Shown here one piece after another: positions 55,297 to 64,000 of a stretch of DNA of 64,000 nt. Below the pieces are notes generated by a model. That model was given only the letters and a program-made list of their open reading frames with translations, was not told where the DNA came from and did no database searches. The translations under genes and the position numbers were made by a program. Every line of letters starts with the position of its first letter. Positions within the stretch are counted from its first letter, which is position 1. This stretch comes from Anaeramoeba flamelloides (lineage: Eukaryota > Metamonada > Anaeramoebidae), in assembly GCA_027625915.1 (NCBI GenBank), contig JANTQA010000029.1:682001-746000 (forward strand), in the 5' to 3' direction.

Positions 55297-57610
55297 TTTT
55301 TTTTTCAAATATTTTTTTTAAAGTTAGCAAAAGATCAAGTGGAAAAAAAAAAGATTAGAAAATACCTAAAAACTTGAAAAAATTTAGACGCTATGTAATG
55401 TCTTTTAAAATTCAATAGATATTAGCAAAAAATCTTTTTGTAAACCTTTTTTCATTGAAAGTTCAGTAAGAAAAAATTGGTAATGCTTAATTCAAAAATT
55501 TCCCACTTTTTTATCACAATAACAAATCCAAAGAAACAAAAAATATAAAAAACTAAAAAATAATATTGATTTATTCAAAAAAACGTTTTTAACTTTTTGG
55601 TTTAATTTCGATTTTTATTTTATATCTTGAAAAACGACTTTTAAAACATTTTTTTTCTCAACAACAAAAGTTTTTTCGTGTATCTAATTTACAGTTGTTT
55701 TTGTATTTAGGCCAATAGTTTTCTTTCTTCAAAGTACATTAAAACATTTTGAAAAATAGGAAAGTGAACAAAAGAGTTTATCATTTGGGAAAAAAAGTAA
55801 AACAGGGAAAAAAAAGTTCAAAACGATTTGTTATTGGGAACTTAAATAGAACCTGAAAATGAAAAGTAAAATCAATTCAAAGAAGAAACAAATTAACTTC
55901 AATGAATAAACCCATTAGATTATTTTCAATCAAATCAGCAAAAACCAATACAAATCTAATTTCTTATTGAAATAGTAAGAGTGATTTTGGAGATCTCAAA
56001 AATAGTCAATTTTTTCAATAAATTTTTAATGAATAAATCAATCAAAGATAAACCCTCATAAAAAGATATATATTAAAAAAATCGTTATTGCGTTGAATCT
56101 TTCATTTTGACTTTAGTCATTTATTTTTTTTTTTATTAATTGATCTTACTTTGAATTTCCAGTCAGGTTGCGAATTAAAAACAATTTCCACTTCATTTTC
56201 CGGTTTTTTCTTTTTTTAATTGACTGTTGAGATAAAAATGCTGGACAGAGAAAAATAGTTTTACAGCAATTTTAATTTTGAACCTTATTGAAAATGATTT
56301 TTAATTTCTTTTGTTTGTGAAATAACCAAAGAAAATAACAATAATCTACTTATTAGAATAACAATTAATGTAATTCTACTTTTTTAAAAGCTTATCTCTT
56401 ATAATCTAAAGCAAGTTTAAACATTACCATTTTCAGAATTAATAGTAAACTTTACTAAAACTTGGGTTTTTGTTAAAATAGCTTGATCTACTTTAGTTAT
56501 CAACCATTCAAATGAGTATTCTACACACACCACAGATTAATGAACTTTTAACACATTTAAACCTGGATTTATATGAAATTCACCTAGTTATCAATAGGAT
56601 TTGATTTTCAATTTTACTAATGTTTCCAATTAAAAATGGTGTCCAACCATTTTTCTGGGTCAAACATTTTTCTCTCAACTGTTATCATTTTCTTTTTTCT
56701 CTTCTTTCTAGAAGATATTATTCTCAAAAAACTGTTATTGTGATTAATCCTCCATTTTTTCTTTCCTCATTGGATTCTTCTTTTATAACTGTGATCTTAC
56801 TTTTCAATTTTCAGGTTCTCTATTAAGGTTCCCAATTAAAAATCGTGTTGAACTTTTTTTTCCGCAACTATTAAAACATTTTTGTGAATTTCCCAGAATC
56901 TCTGAGCTCATTCAAAACAAACTTTCATAACTCGTCTTATAATTAGTAAACGATAAAGAAAATTAAGATTCTTTACTGGTATTTGAATAAAAAATGGAAA
57001 AAATTTTCACCTTCATTTTCCATATTTTCTTTGGCAATATATCCGAAACAGATCAGTAGATTGAGATTTCTGAACATAAAATTGTGAAAATAGGAAATTA
57101 ATTTCCTTTCTTTAAATAAAAAAATACATCTTTCTCCCTTTGATTTTTTTTAAAAAGAAGATCAAACTCGACTCTCTTCAAAGAAGAAACAAAAATTGGA
57201 AAACAAAAATAATAAAAAAATACAAAATTGGGTTCTGGGGGATGTAAAAGAGCTTACTTCCACCATAAGCAAAATTTGAAGCAAAGACGATGTCTATCCA
57301 GGACTTTAAGATACCTGGCATGCTAAACCACCAAAATGGAAATTGGAAGATGATTAATTCCGCTTCTTTTACCTTTTCCATTTCCTTGAGGATTGTCTTT
57401 TGAAATTTTAGATCGTTCTGCTCCTTTTCCGCATTGAAATAATTTGGATCTTTTAATTCAGTGAAATTCTCTCGTGAAAGCTGAATGCTCCAGTTTAGTT
57501 GATATAAATCTGAAACCAGAACTTCATGCCCTTCTTCTGTTAAAGTTGAAATTGCGGTGTCTTTTAATGCACCATTAAAAGATTGTTGTTCAGGCTAAAT
57601 TTTTTCAAGT

Positions 57611-57648
<38 letters not shown>

Positions 57649-57765
57649 GAAGACGAGATCAGAATCAAGACAGAGAAGTTTCAAAATGTTTGGTAGTTTT
57701 TGATTTTGTTTTGTAGAAACAGAAAGAGTGTTACTTACATGAGCAAATACAAATAATATTTTCAT
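51765..57765 (-). CDS. NAD(P)H-dependent flavoprotein quinone reductase (NQO/MdaB-like), four exons
   Basis: Flavodoxin-fold two-electron reductase of quinones using FAD/FMN and NAD(P)H; cytosolic by lack of a signal. Exons 57765-57739, 57594-57258, 53102-53032 and 52061-51765 give 243 residues, all phases agreeing. Exon 1 is only MKILFVFAH, the first strand and start of the phosphate loop; exon 2 continues PEQQSFNGALKDTAI, then ELIIFQFPFWWFSMPGILKS and WIDIVFASNFAYGG, hallmark NQO sequence. Exon 3 has YFENAGLVGKKALISITTGA; exon 4 has TEKGRNGNILLSLYPILFG, FNFTGMDSYLPSIWYG and a C-terminal helix. Donors GTAAGT, GTAAGC and GTAAGA and TTAG/ATAG acceptors are conventional. The 71-nt third exon is marooned between a 4.15 kb TE-filled intron and a 970 bp intron. 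Confidence 0.9.
53190..54530 (+). mobile_element. LINE copy 2, antisense inside the quinone reductase intron
   Basis: Broken reverse transcriptase: GIGVYQGDK, SPLLFGFISHF, then the catalytic box LFADDLILIMKES (about 53330-53370), interrupted by a family A element, and resuming MNPNNDK...IYLGIWFD (about 53975-54060), exactly as copy 1 reads MNPYIDQ...IYLGIWLE. Several stops; truncated at both ends. Confidence 0.82.
53405..53950 (+). mobile_element. TIR element family A, copy 5, nested in the LINE
   Basis: Inverted ends AAATTCAAAATTTTCCACAC and the complement of CCCAATTCAAAATTTTTAAC. Interior nearly identical to 4405-4939 in reverse. It interrupts the LINE between the catalytic box and the YLGIW block, followed by a (TA) run at 53947-53969. 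Confidence 0.82.
54540..54925. repeat. modular palindrome array 4, following LINE copy 2
   Basis: Two AAATAAxCxGAAAATTT hairpins (54545-54635 and 54845-54915), one AATTC...TTTTAAATTCTGG hairpin (54770-54832), and a CGATAGATTTTCGTTAGG unit. Same composition as array 3. Confidence 0.8.
55125..55520 (+). repeat. dispersed repeat family H, copy 2
   Basis: GACTCACTTTATGATGTTAA, a central T run (55262-55296), GCTATGTAATGTCTTTTAAA and GAAAGTTCAGTAAGAAAAAA align with 25015-25590 and 63345-63915. Confidence 0.65.
55790..56220. mobile_element. long-TIR fold-back family E, copy 3
   Basis: Collinear with 30810-31250: AAAGTAAAATCAATTCAAAG, GTCAATTTTTTCAATAAATTT, GTCATTTATTTTTT and TTGATCTTACTTTGAATTTC. 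No coding frame. Confidence 0.65.
56730..56870. mobile_element. long-TIR fold-back family E, partial copy
   Basis: Only the right part is present: CTGTTATTGTGATTAATCCT and TGATCTTACTTTTCAATTTTC, then AGGTTCCCAATTAAAAATCG, matching 31095-31235. The frame at 56620-56826 is chance. Confidence 0.6.
56900..57126 (+). mobile_element. LINE tail fragment with nested MITE F, copy 3
   Basis: 56930-56975 resembles the LINE tail (AGTAAACGATAAAGAAAATT, GATTCTTTA). At TA 56974-56975 begins CTGGTATTTGAATAAAAAAT, a family F MITE whose right end is eroded near 57126. Confidence 0.55.
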
Positions 57766-58307
57766 TTCAATTGTCAAAAAATGAAAATCAGTTTTAATCT
57801 CTGTACCAAAGTACACATTTTTTTTCATTGTTGACAATCAGTTGTTTCTTGAATCTTGGTTAATTCTTCTTAATCAGTTTTAATATTTGCTAAAAAAAAA
57901 AAATAGTATTGCGAAAATCACTAATCCAAGTCTGGTAAACCCATTACCAAAAAAAAAAAATTTTTTCAATAATAAAATAAAGATTTAATAATTTTTAATT
58001 CGAATTTAATTCACTTTCAATGAACGCTCTTTGTTAATAAAAGATCTTTGATCAACAATTACTTTTCAAATAAATTTTGCTAGATTAGTTGGAAAATCCT
58101 AATTTTTTTGGTTCTATTATTTTTTTTTTCATCTTTAATAGTAAAAAATTGGAAAAATTTTTTTTTCTTAGTTAAATAGTGATTTTATTATATTTTAAAA
58201 GTATTTTAAATTTAATAAATATCTTTCAAATGGGTAATCAAATATTTTGATTATTAAAAAATTATTGACTGTTTTAAATTTCAAAAATATTTTTTTTTTG
58301 CTTTTTG
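57766..58307. promoter_or_regulatory. upstream region of the quinone reductase gene
   Basis: AT-rich leader and presumed promoter. No regulatory motif can be named from sequence alone. Confidence 0.35.
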
Positions 58308-58776
58308 CTGTAGTCAAAATAAAGCGTACAAAAAAATTTAATTCTTGTTTCCAAATAAAAAGTGTTTTTTTTTGTCATAGAAGACCGATCCATTAACCAG
58401 TCAAATAAACCAATAATAAACCCGAATTAAATATGGTATTGGTTTCTTAAAGTTCTATTATTAAAAAAGAAATTCTAAAAATGAAGGATCAAATTGCAAA
58501 ATTTATCTCAAAAAATTTTTTTCTAAAAATTTTTATCAAAAAAAAACAAAAAAATTCAAAAAAATTGAGAATATTATGGAAAATTTTCAACTATTTGCAT
58601 GAATAATTTAAATTTTACCACAAATAACCAGACCTATACTTTCAAAATTAATTTGAACTGAGGTATACTATTTCGTAGTATATTGGATGTTGCCTTGTTA
58701 CAAGAAGATAAAAAAGCACGGACAATATTTTGAAACACAGATAATAGTCTTTGTGTACACATTATTTTGATCACTG
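58308..58776 (+). mobile_element. MITE family D, copy 3
   Basis: Ends CTGTAGTCAAAATAAAGCG and the complement of CAGTGATCAAAATAATGTG. Core CTATTTGCATGAATAATTTA is shared with both other copies. Confidence 0.8.
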
Positions 58777-58789
58777 TTCTTTTGGTGAT

Positions 58790-59060
58790 CCAAAATTTAA
58801 AGAATTGAGTAAAATCAATAGATTTTACAAATAAAACAGAAAACCTCAAGAATTTCTAGGTACTTGGTAACACTCCACTACACTCCCGTTAGTGTTTTTT
58901 AATTTGAAAGAATAAACTGAAAAAAACATTTCATGAATTTTTGTAATATTTCTCAAATTAAAAAAAACAGCCATTAATTTTTCCTTGATTGAAAAGAATA
59001 TATTAAAATACCATATTTTACTTGATATTTTCAGACACTGGAAAACCAAGAACATGTGAT
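58790..59060. repeat. modular palindrome array 5 (degenerate)
   Basis: Parts of the AAATTTAAAGAATTGAGTAA and TTTTTAATTTGAAAGAATAA hairpins, a CCTCAAGAATTTCTAGGTAC unit, and a CTTGGTAACACTCCACTACA stretch echoing the ACACTTGAC tandem of array 2. More diverged than the others. Confidence 0.6.
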
Positions 59061-59406
59061 ATTTATTACAAGAAATATTTTTCTAAACCCAATTTTAAAA
59101 ATTGAGCCTAACTTGAAATAATAAATTGAACTAAAAATATATATCCTTTAGTATACGAATACAACTAATAATTAAATATGATTTACAATTCACTTGTAAA
59201 TCATATTAAATATATAAAAATCTGATATTTAAAAAATTAAAAAAATAAAACAAGAAACTAAAAAAAAAATATTAACAACACTTTTTGAAATTATCCTTAC
59301 AGATTTTATATTAATGAAACTTTCACTGAAAAAAAATTAACAAGAAGATTTTTTCCAATAATTAAATTCATTTTAAAGACTTTATATAGTCTCAATTTTT
59401 TACATC

Positions 59407-59560
59407 AAGTTCCAATTTAAAAAAACAAAAATTCAACGAAATTTAAGGCACAAAAAAATCTCAATTTAACTCACATTTTGTGGATTTTTTTTATACAAAT
59501 TATTTTCCTCGAATTTTAATTTTGTACCTTAAAAATTTAATTTGAATATGATTCCTTAAA
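59407..59560. mobile_element. MITE family C, copy 4 (old, diverged)
   Basis: ACGAAATTTAAGGCACAAAA matches the left arm of 20631-20829, and TTTTGTACCTTAAAAATTTA the right arm. Ends are eroded. Confidence 0.5.
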
Positions 59561-59782
59561 GGTATTTATTTTCAATTAAAGTTGCAAATACCAAAAATAA
59601 GTAAGAATTGTAATTTTATTTTTTTACTCATATTTTCTTTTTCTTTGGTTGACCTTTTGTAAGTTGCTTTTTTGATTGCCATAATTCAATCCTTATTTTT
59701 TGAATTTTTGAAGTACTATTCTTTATTTTTGTTTGGATTAGTTGATAACAATATTGGAAAAAGGATTTTGAAAACCAATCTA

Positions 59783-59945
59783 CTATTATTTGAATAATAA
59801 ACGGGAAAAAATTTTCACTTCTTTTTTCTTTTTATGTATTTCTATTCGAGTTCCCAAAGAAGGGTATTGTAGTACCCAGATCTACTAAAAAAGGGAACAT
59901 GAAAAGGAACTCAAAATTTTTTCCTATTTCTTATTCAAATAGCAA
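59783..59945. mobile_element. MITE family F, copy 4
   Basis: 163 bp between TA dinucleotides; ends CTATTATTTGAATAATAAAC and the complement of TTGCTATTTGAATAAGAAAT. Same length as copy 2. Confidence 0.75.
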
Positions 59946-59989
59946 TAAAAAAATCTGTTTTACATAAATTAAGAAATATAAATGTTGGG

Positions 59990-60470
59990 GGAGTGACAGA
60001 ATTCCAAGGTAATCATTTATTGAAGTTCTTTCAAACTAAAAAGAACATGAAAAGGAAATGTCTCAAATATACTCTGAATAGAAATTTTTTCTTTTGTTCT
60101 TAATTTCAACAAGTTTCTTTATCTGGCAAGGTTATCTTTCTTGTTTGATCTTTTAATAAAAAATAGGGTTTGTTTAAAATCTACACCCCTTCTCAGGTCT
60201 ATTTTTTTTGATTCTTCTTTGAATTATTTCCAATCATTTACATAAACACTATTTCTAGATCCAAAACTACATTTAGTAAAACTCGTAAAATCCAATCAAA
60301 AAAATGTTCAAAAAATTTGAAAAAGTAAAGACCACAACTCTGGTTTACTTTGGGTATTTTCACAAATAGAGTAATTAATTGTATTTGGGTTTCAAAAATT
60401 CAATGGTTCTTACAAAAAATCTTGATTTTCTTTACTATTCGCTCAATTCAACTTTTAAAAATGTAAAAAT
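59990..60470 (+). repeat. dispersed repeat family G, copy 2
   Basis: Collinear with 15915-16400, best over 60085-60430 (TTCTAGATCCAAAACTACAT, CTCTGGTTTACTTTGGGTAT). It ends about 200 bp before the seven-TM gene and could form part of its promoter. Confidence 0.6.
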
Positions 60471-60671
60471 CTACATTCTTCATTAAATACGTTATAAAAT
60501 CCATACCTTTGTTTATTTAATGTTTTAGCTCCAATTTTAACCTTCAAAAGGATAATTAATTCTAAATAGGGTTTAAATATCTTTTTGACTTATTAGAAAA
60601 ATAAAGATTTCATTTTTTTTAGCTTGCTTTTTTTATTGTGTAAAAAATTAACACAAAATATCTTCATTACA

Positions 60672-62108
60672 ATGTCGCTTGATGAAGAACTTGATTTTTT
60701 ACCAACCAACAAAATTGCCTTTTTAGAAATGATGGACAAACCAACTAAAGGGCATTTTTATGATACAAACCAAAACAATAACTTTGGAAGTGGAAACACA
60801 AGCGAAAGTGTAAGCGGGAGCACAAGTGGAAGTGATCGTAATTCAGGCACGAACTCAGGTGAAGAAAGCTCAACTTCAAATACTGACACAATAGATATCA
60901 GTGATTCTGAGGACAGCGAGGTAGAGGGTGATTACTTTTTAAAAAGGGATTTCACTGATCGCCACAACAAGCATTTCTTTTTAACTGTCGTGAGGTGGCT
61001 CAAAATCTTGTCTCTGTATTGCGTCAGCTATTCAAACAAAACGACTGAGCTAACAAACTTGAAAAAAATATCGATGGTGCTTTATCAAGTCTTTGTCTTG
61101 GTGATGCTGCTGTGGAACTTTTTTGGGCAACTAATCGCGCTGCTCAACAACACCATCAAAAATTCAAGCGGAAACAATCTCTTTGGCGTCGAGGCAATAC
61201 CGGGCTTTTGGGAAAGTTCCAAAAACACTGCCTTTAGCTCTATTGGCGCGATCTTGTTTTCTGTCATCCCCTTTATTTGCTATTATTTCAACCGAAAATT
61301 CTTTAAAAAGCCACATTTTAACAATTTGTTTGGAAGATTCTTTCGGTGTAACAAAAATGGCCCAAGGCTTGCCAAGTACACCCAGCGCTCGATCAAATTC
61401 CTATATTTGATGCCTTGCCTGTGTACCCTAATTTCAATGATTAATTATGTCGATCCCAAAATGAGGGAATTGATCCAAAATGACAAAGGACTTTTCGTTT
61501 TTGATTTCTTCGTTTTTGCCATCTCCAGTTGGTATCAATTCTCGGCCGTGTGCTTTTCAATTATTTTGATTATTTTTATTTTTGGGCTGCACAAAATTCA
61601 TATCAAGGAATTCCATAACGCATTCACCGAGGGGCACCTTTCGATCCCCAATGCAATCAATTTGCATATCACAATTAAGAAAGATTTGCTAATTACAGCA
61701 AAAATCTTTGAGAAATTTTTAGCCGCGGTAACAGCCATCTACCTCGTTTCTGCAATTACAACAACGTACCTTGCCTTTTCAGATTTCAATTCCGTCGAAT
61801 ATAAATTATTCCCCCTTTGCCTATATTTGTTTTTAATTTTGTTCATGCTTTGGTTCCCAGCAGGAATTAGTTCTGGTTGCATGGCGCTAGTCAAGGATCT
61901 AACCTCAATAGAAATCGTAAATTACACTTCGGAAAAGGGCGACGAACTTGCCCTGTGGTATTCATATTTAGATGTGTGGATTAACCATCCCTATACAGGG
62001 TTTACTTTGTTTGATTTCCCCATCTATCAGTCAACAGTATTAAGATTGTTTTATCTGGCTGGATCAGTTCTCGTGATAATTGCACAAAGCCAAATGAAAA
62101 ATTTTTAA
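60672..62108 (+). CDS. seven-TM membrane protein, gustatory-receptor-like architecture
   Basis: A 478-residue intronless protein. A hydrophilic N-terminus (1-130) carries a Ser/Gly/Thr-rich acidic stretch (38-85). Seven hydrophobic segments follow at about 133-156, 184-207, 240-260, 272-306, 347-369, 379-401 and 454-473. The long polar loop between TM4 and TM5 (about 307-346, HKIHIKEF...IKKDLLITAKIF) and the short C-terminus right after TM7 (RLFYLAGSVLVIIAQSQ) resemble the inverted seven-TM insect gustatory receptors and the gustatory-receptor-like or DUF3537 proteins of protists and plants, which form tetrameric cation channels. That is inference from layout; the animal TYhhhhhQF motif is only partly echoed. 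The start at 60672 (MSLDEELDF) avoids a 16-residue Leu-rich extension. G+C is high and no intron is seen. Other seven-TM families remain possible. Confidence 0.7.
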   Translation: MSLDEELDFLPTNKIAFLEMMDKPTKGHFYDTNQNNNFGSGNTSESVSGSTSGSDRNSGTNSGEESSTSNTDTIDISDSEDSEVEGDYFLKRDFTDRHNKHFFLTVVRWLKILSLYCVSYSNKTTELTNLKKISMVLYQVFVLVMLLWNFFGQLIALLNNTIKNSSGNNLFGVEAIPGFWESSKNTAFSSIGAILFSVIPFICYYFNRKFFKKPHFNNLFGRFFRCNKNGPRLAKYTQRSIKFLYLMPCLCTLISMINYVDPKMRELIQNDKGLFVFDFFVFAISSWYQFSAVCFSIILIIFIFGLHKIHIKEFHNAFTEGHLSIPNAINLHITIKKDLLITAKIFEKFLAAVTAIYLVSAITTTYLAFSDFNSVEYKLFPLCLYLFLILFMLWFPAGISSGCMALVKDLTSIEIVNYTSEKGDELALWYSYLDVWINHPYTGFTLFDFPIYQSTVLRLFYLAGSVLVIIAQSQMKNF

Positions 62109-62437
62109 TACCTTTGCAGAATAACAATTTGAATAATACGATTTATTCTTCTTCTTATTTCATACTTTGTATATTTCTTTTAGATTTTATAGAAAATTTC
62201 ATGATTTTATCTCGAATTATTTATTATTTTTCAATCCAAATAAATTGTTTTTTTTTTATTCTAATTTGGAATTGAAATCTTTCTTTTTTATTTTTTATTG
62301 TTTATCCCTGTTACACAAGTGTAAACATTATGTCTCTATTTGAAGAGTTTTTTTTTTTGATAAAAATAGATTTTTAGAAGAAACTACATTTGAAATCCAC
62401 CAATATGAGGCAGATATAAAACTTTAATTAAGAAATG

Positions 62438-62586
62438 GTATTTCAAATGGTTCTGGTGAGATTTAATTAAAGAATAACAATAAATGAACATTTTTTAAAT
62501 CTCAGTGCCATTATTTTTTTGAAATCTATTTTATACTTTGGCAAAGTTCTTATTTAATTAAATCTTACCAGAACCATTTTAAATAC
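62438..62586. mobile_element. MITE family M, single copy
   Basis: About 150 bp with inverted arms of roughly 35 bp: TATTTCAAATGGTTCTGGTG continuing into AGATTTAATTAAA, and its complement ending CCAGAACCATTTTAAATAC. Non-coding. Confidence 0.78.
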
Positions 62587-62908
62587 TCTTTCCTATTAAA
62601 ATTAATAATTTCCAATTTTACAAACTTCAATGGATTTTTTTTAAAGTCTCATAAACTACCAACATTTTATATTTTTCAGGTTTAATATTATCAACTTTTG
62701 AAATATTTTTTTAAATAAAAAAAATCGAAAAAGAATTTTATTTTTTTTTTTTATCAGAGTAATGCTTTTTCAAAATTGTCAATAATTAAAAAATAAATAT
62801 TTTAAAATACCTGAAAATAACTGAAATTGAAGAAGGTCTAATTTCAGTATTTATCGATAATATATGATTTCTATTTTCCAAATTAAATATATTAATTGGG
62901 AAAATAAG

Positions 62909-62925
62909 ATCTCTCTCTCTCTCTC

Positions 62926-62959
<34 letters not shown>

Positions 62960-62960
62960 T
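62909..62960. repeat. (CT)n microsatellite interrupted by poly-C
   Basis: CT units on both sides of a run of about 12 C. The Arg/Glu frame across it is an artefact. Confidence 0.95.
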
Positions 62961-63344
62961 TGAGACATAAAAAGCGGTGTTTACTTGTCTTCAATATTCT
63001 TATATAACAACTTTTTAACAAATACTGTAATTTTATTTATTAAGTACTACCCGATGATGAATTACAAATGATTCCCCCCTTTTAATGCTCATAAGTCTTT
63101 GATGAGTAAGTAATATTTTTTTTATTATATTTATATGTCCTAATTATAAAAAAACATATTTTTTTCTGATTAATATTTTTCCAAATCTAGTTTATAACTT
63201 GTTTCATTTAACCACTCGAATTAATTTTTTTAGAATAAAAACACTCTCAACTTTTGAATATCGAAAATATTTTTTGAAATTACTGATCATTTTTTTATTT
63301 TTTTTTGAAAATTAGGGTTGAGAAAATTTTGAAATCAAAGAATA

Positions 63345-63915
63345 AGTTAATAGATTATTTTAGAATATTTTTCCAGATAGTTTATTGGGTTTTAATTCAA
63401 TATTCTTATCAAAAAAATATTTTCTAATTTTTGGATATAATGATTTTTTTCAAATTTTTGCAAATTTTAGTTTTGCTTTTTCAAAGATTGTCTTTTTCTT
63501 TTCTTTATCTTTTTATTTTGGTTTTTTCAAATTTTTGTTTTTTAAGATATTTTTTTTTTTTTTCTTTTTTCTTTTTTTGTTTTTTTTTGATCCTATTTTT
63601 TTTGAAAAGGAATCAAGTTGCTAACAAAAAGATCTTCGAAAAGACAAATAATCATTAAGAAATTTGAGACTATATCATGTCTTTTTAAATTCATATTTTT
63701 TTTGCAAAAAAACTTCTTGTTAACTTTTTTTCAGTGAAAGTTCTTTAATAAACAATCCAGAAAGCACATTTATAAAATTGTCACTCACCTTTTTTAAGTT
63801 TTTGGTTTTAATTTTTTTAATTTTTAAAATATCAGGTTTTTATATTTTTAGAATATTTTTAAAAGTGAATTACAAATCAGATTTAATTATAAGTTGTTCT
63901 TGAATACTAAAGGAT
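63345..63915 (+). repeat. dispersed repeat family H, copy 3
   Basis: ATTCTTATCAAAAAAATATT, a T-rich centre, GATCTTCGAAAAGACAAATA, ACTATATCATGTCTTTTTAA and TTGTTCTTGAATACTAAAGG match 25015-25590 throughout. Confidence 0.65.
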
Positions 63916-64000
63916 ATATAAGAGGTTTTGATATAACATATATTATCAAGATATTAACAATTAATTCGCGATAATATATAAAAAATCGTGGTTAGTCCTA

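Larger units (their letters stand above)
53103..57257 (-). other. giant TE-filled intron 2 of the quinone reductase gene
   Basis: Joins ...FAYGG-A to AG-KGYF in phase 1. It holds, in order, a LINE copy (53190-54530) with a family A insertion, palindrome array 4, repeat H, fold-back family E copies and a LINE tail with a nested MITE F. All these lie outside exon and splice sequences. Confidence 0.85.
62109..63344. other. 3' flank and intergenic DNA
   Basis: No gene recognised; contains one MITE (62438-62586) and a CT/poly-C satellite (62909-62960). Confidence 0.4.

Noticed and set aside
62786-62968. Arg/Glu-rich frame
   Set aside because: Produced by the CT microsatellite.
63385-63658. Phe-rich plus-strand frames
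   Set aside because: Poly-T centre of repeat family H.
1-64000. CRISPR arrays, LTR elements, virus-derived or capsid-bearing elements, rRNA genes
   Set aside because: None recognised; the only regular repeats are microsatellites and the palindrome arrays, which lack CRISPR-like spacing.

Overview
This looks like nuclear DNA from an AT-rich, intron-bearing eukaryotic microbe, probably a free-living amoeboid protist. An Anaeramoeba-like organism is my best guess, from the extreme A+T content, the Lys/Glu low-complexity insertions and the gene repertoire; this is inference, not proof. Evidence for a eukaryote is direct: a nascent-polypeptide complex subunit, a TFIIH subunit, RhoGDI, a TBC RabGAP, ribosomal protein eL13, and spliceosomal introns (GTATGT, GTAAGA, GTAATT ... 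TAG) whose phases join conserved protein blocks. Coding regions stand out as islands of higher G+C.

Layout. 0.6-1.3 kb: BTF3/NAC-beta (+). 5.8-12.2 kb: four-exon TBC1D13-like RabGAP (-) with a 4.45 kb intron full of transposable elements. 13.0-15.1 kb: broken LINE (+) with nested MITEs and palindromes. 16.8-18.2 kb: damaged eL13 gene (-) head-to-head with a TFB5/GTF2H5 gene (+). 20.6-24.1 kb: Tc1/mariner-type elements and (TA)n arrays. 26.0-27.1 kb: a tiny two-exon gene (+) and a four-TM protein (-), convergent. 31.5-32.6 kb: intronless phosphotransferase-fold kinase (+). 36.3-40.0 kb: long-chain acyl-CoA synthetase (-). 46.0-46.8 kb: RhoGDI (-). 51.8-57.8 kb: four-exon NAD(P)H:quinone-oxidoreductase-like flavoprotein (-) with a 4.15 kb TE-filled intron. 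60.7-62.1 kb: seven-TM protein (+) with gustatory-receptor-like architecture.

The remaining roughly 70-75% is non-coding and largely repeats. I recognise at least ten families: several TA-flanked TIR elements, a TTAA-flanked element, a long-TIR fold-back family, a LINE, and a modular palindrome array that follows LINE sequence at three loci. Many copies are nested, giving a relative insertion order.

The genes are individual housekeeping or signalling genes, not an operon or cluster. Two themes recur: small-GTPase and membrane-traffic control (TBC RabGAP, RhoGDI) and basic gene expression (NAC, eL13, TFB5). No tRNA, rRNA, CRISPR array or LTR/viral element was recognised.
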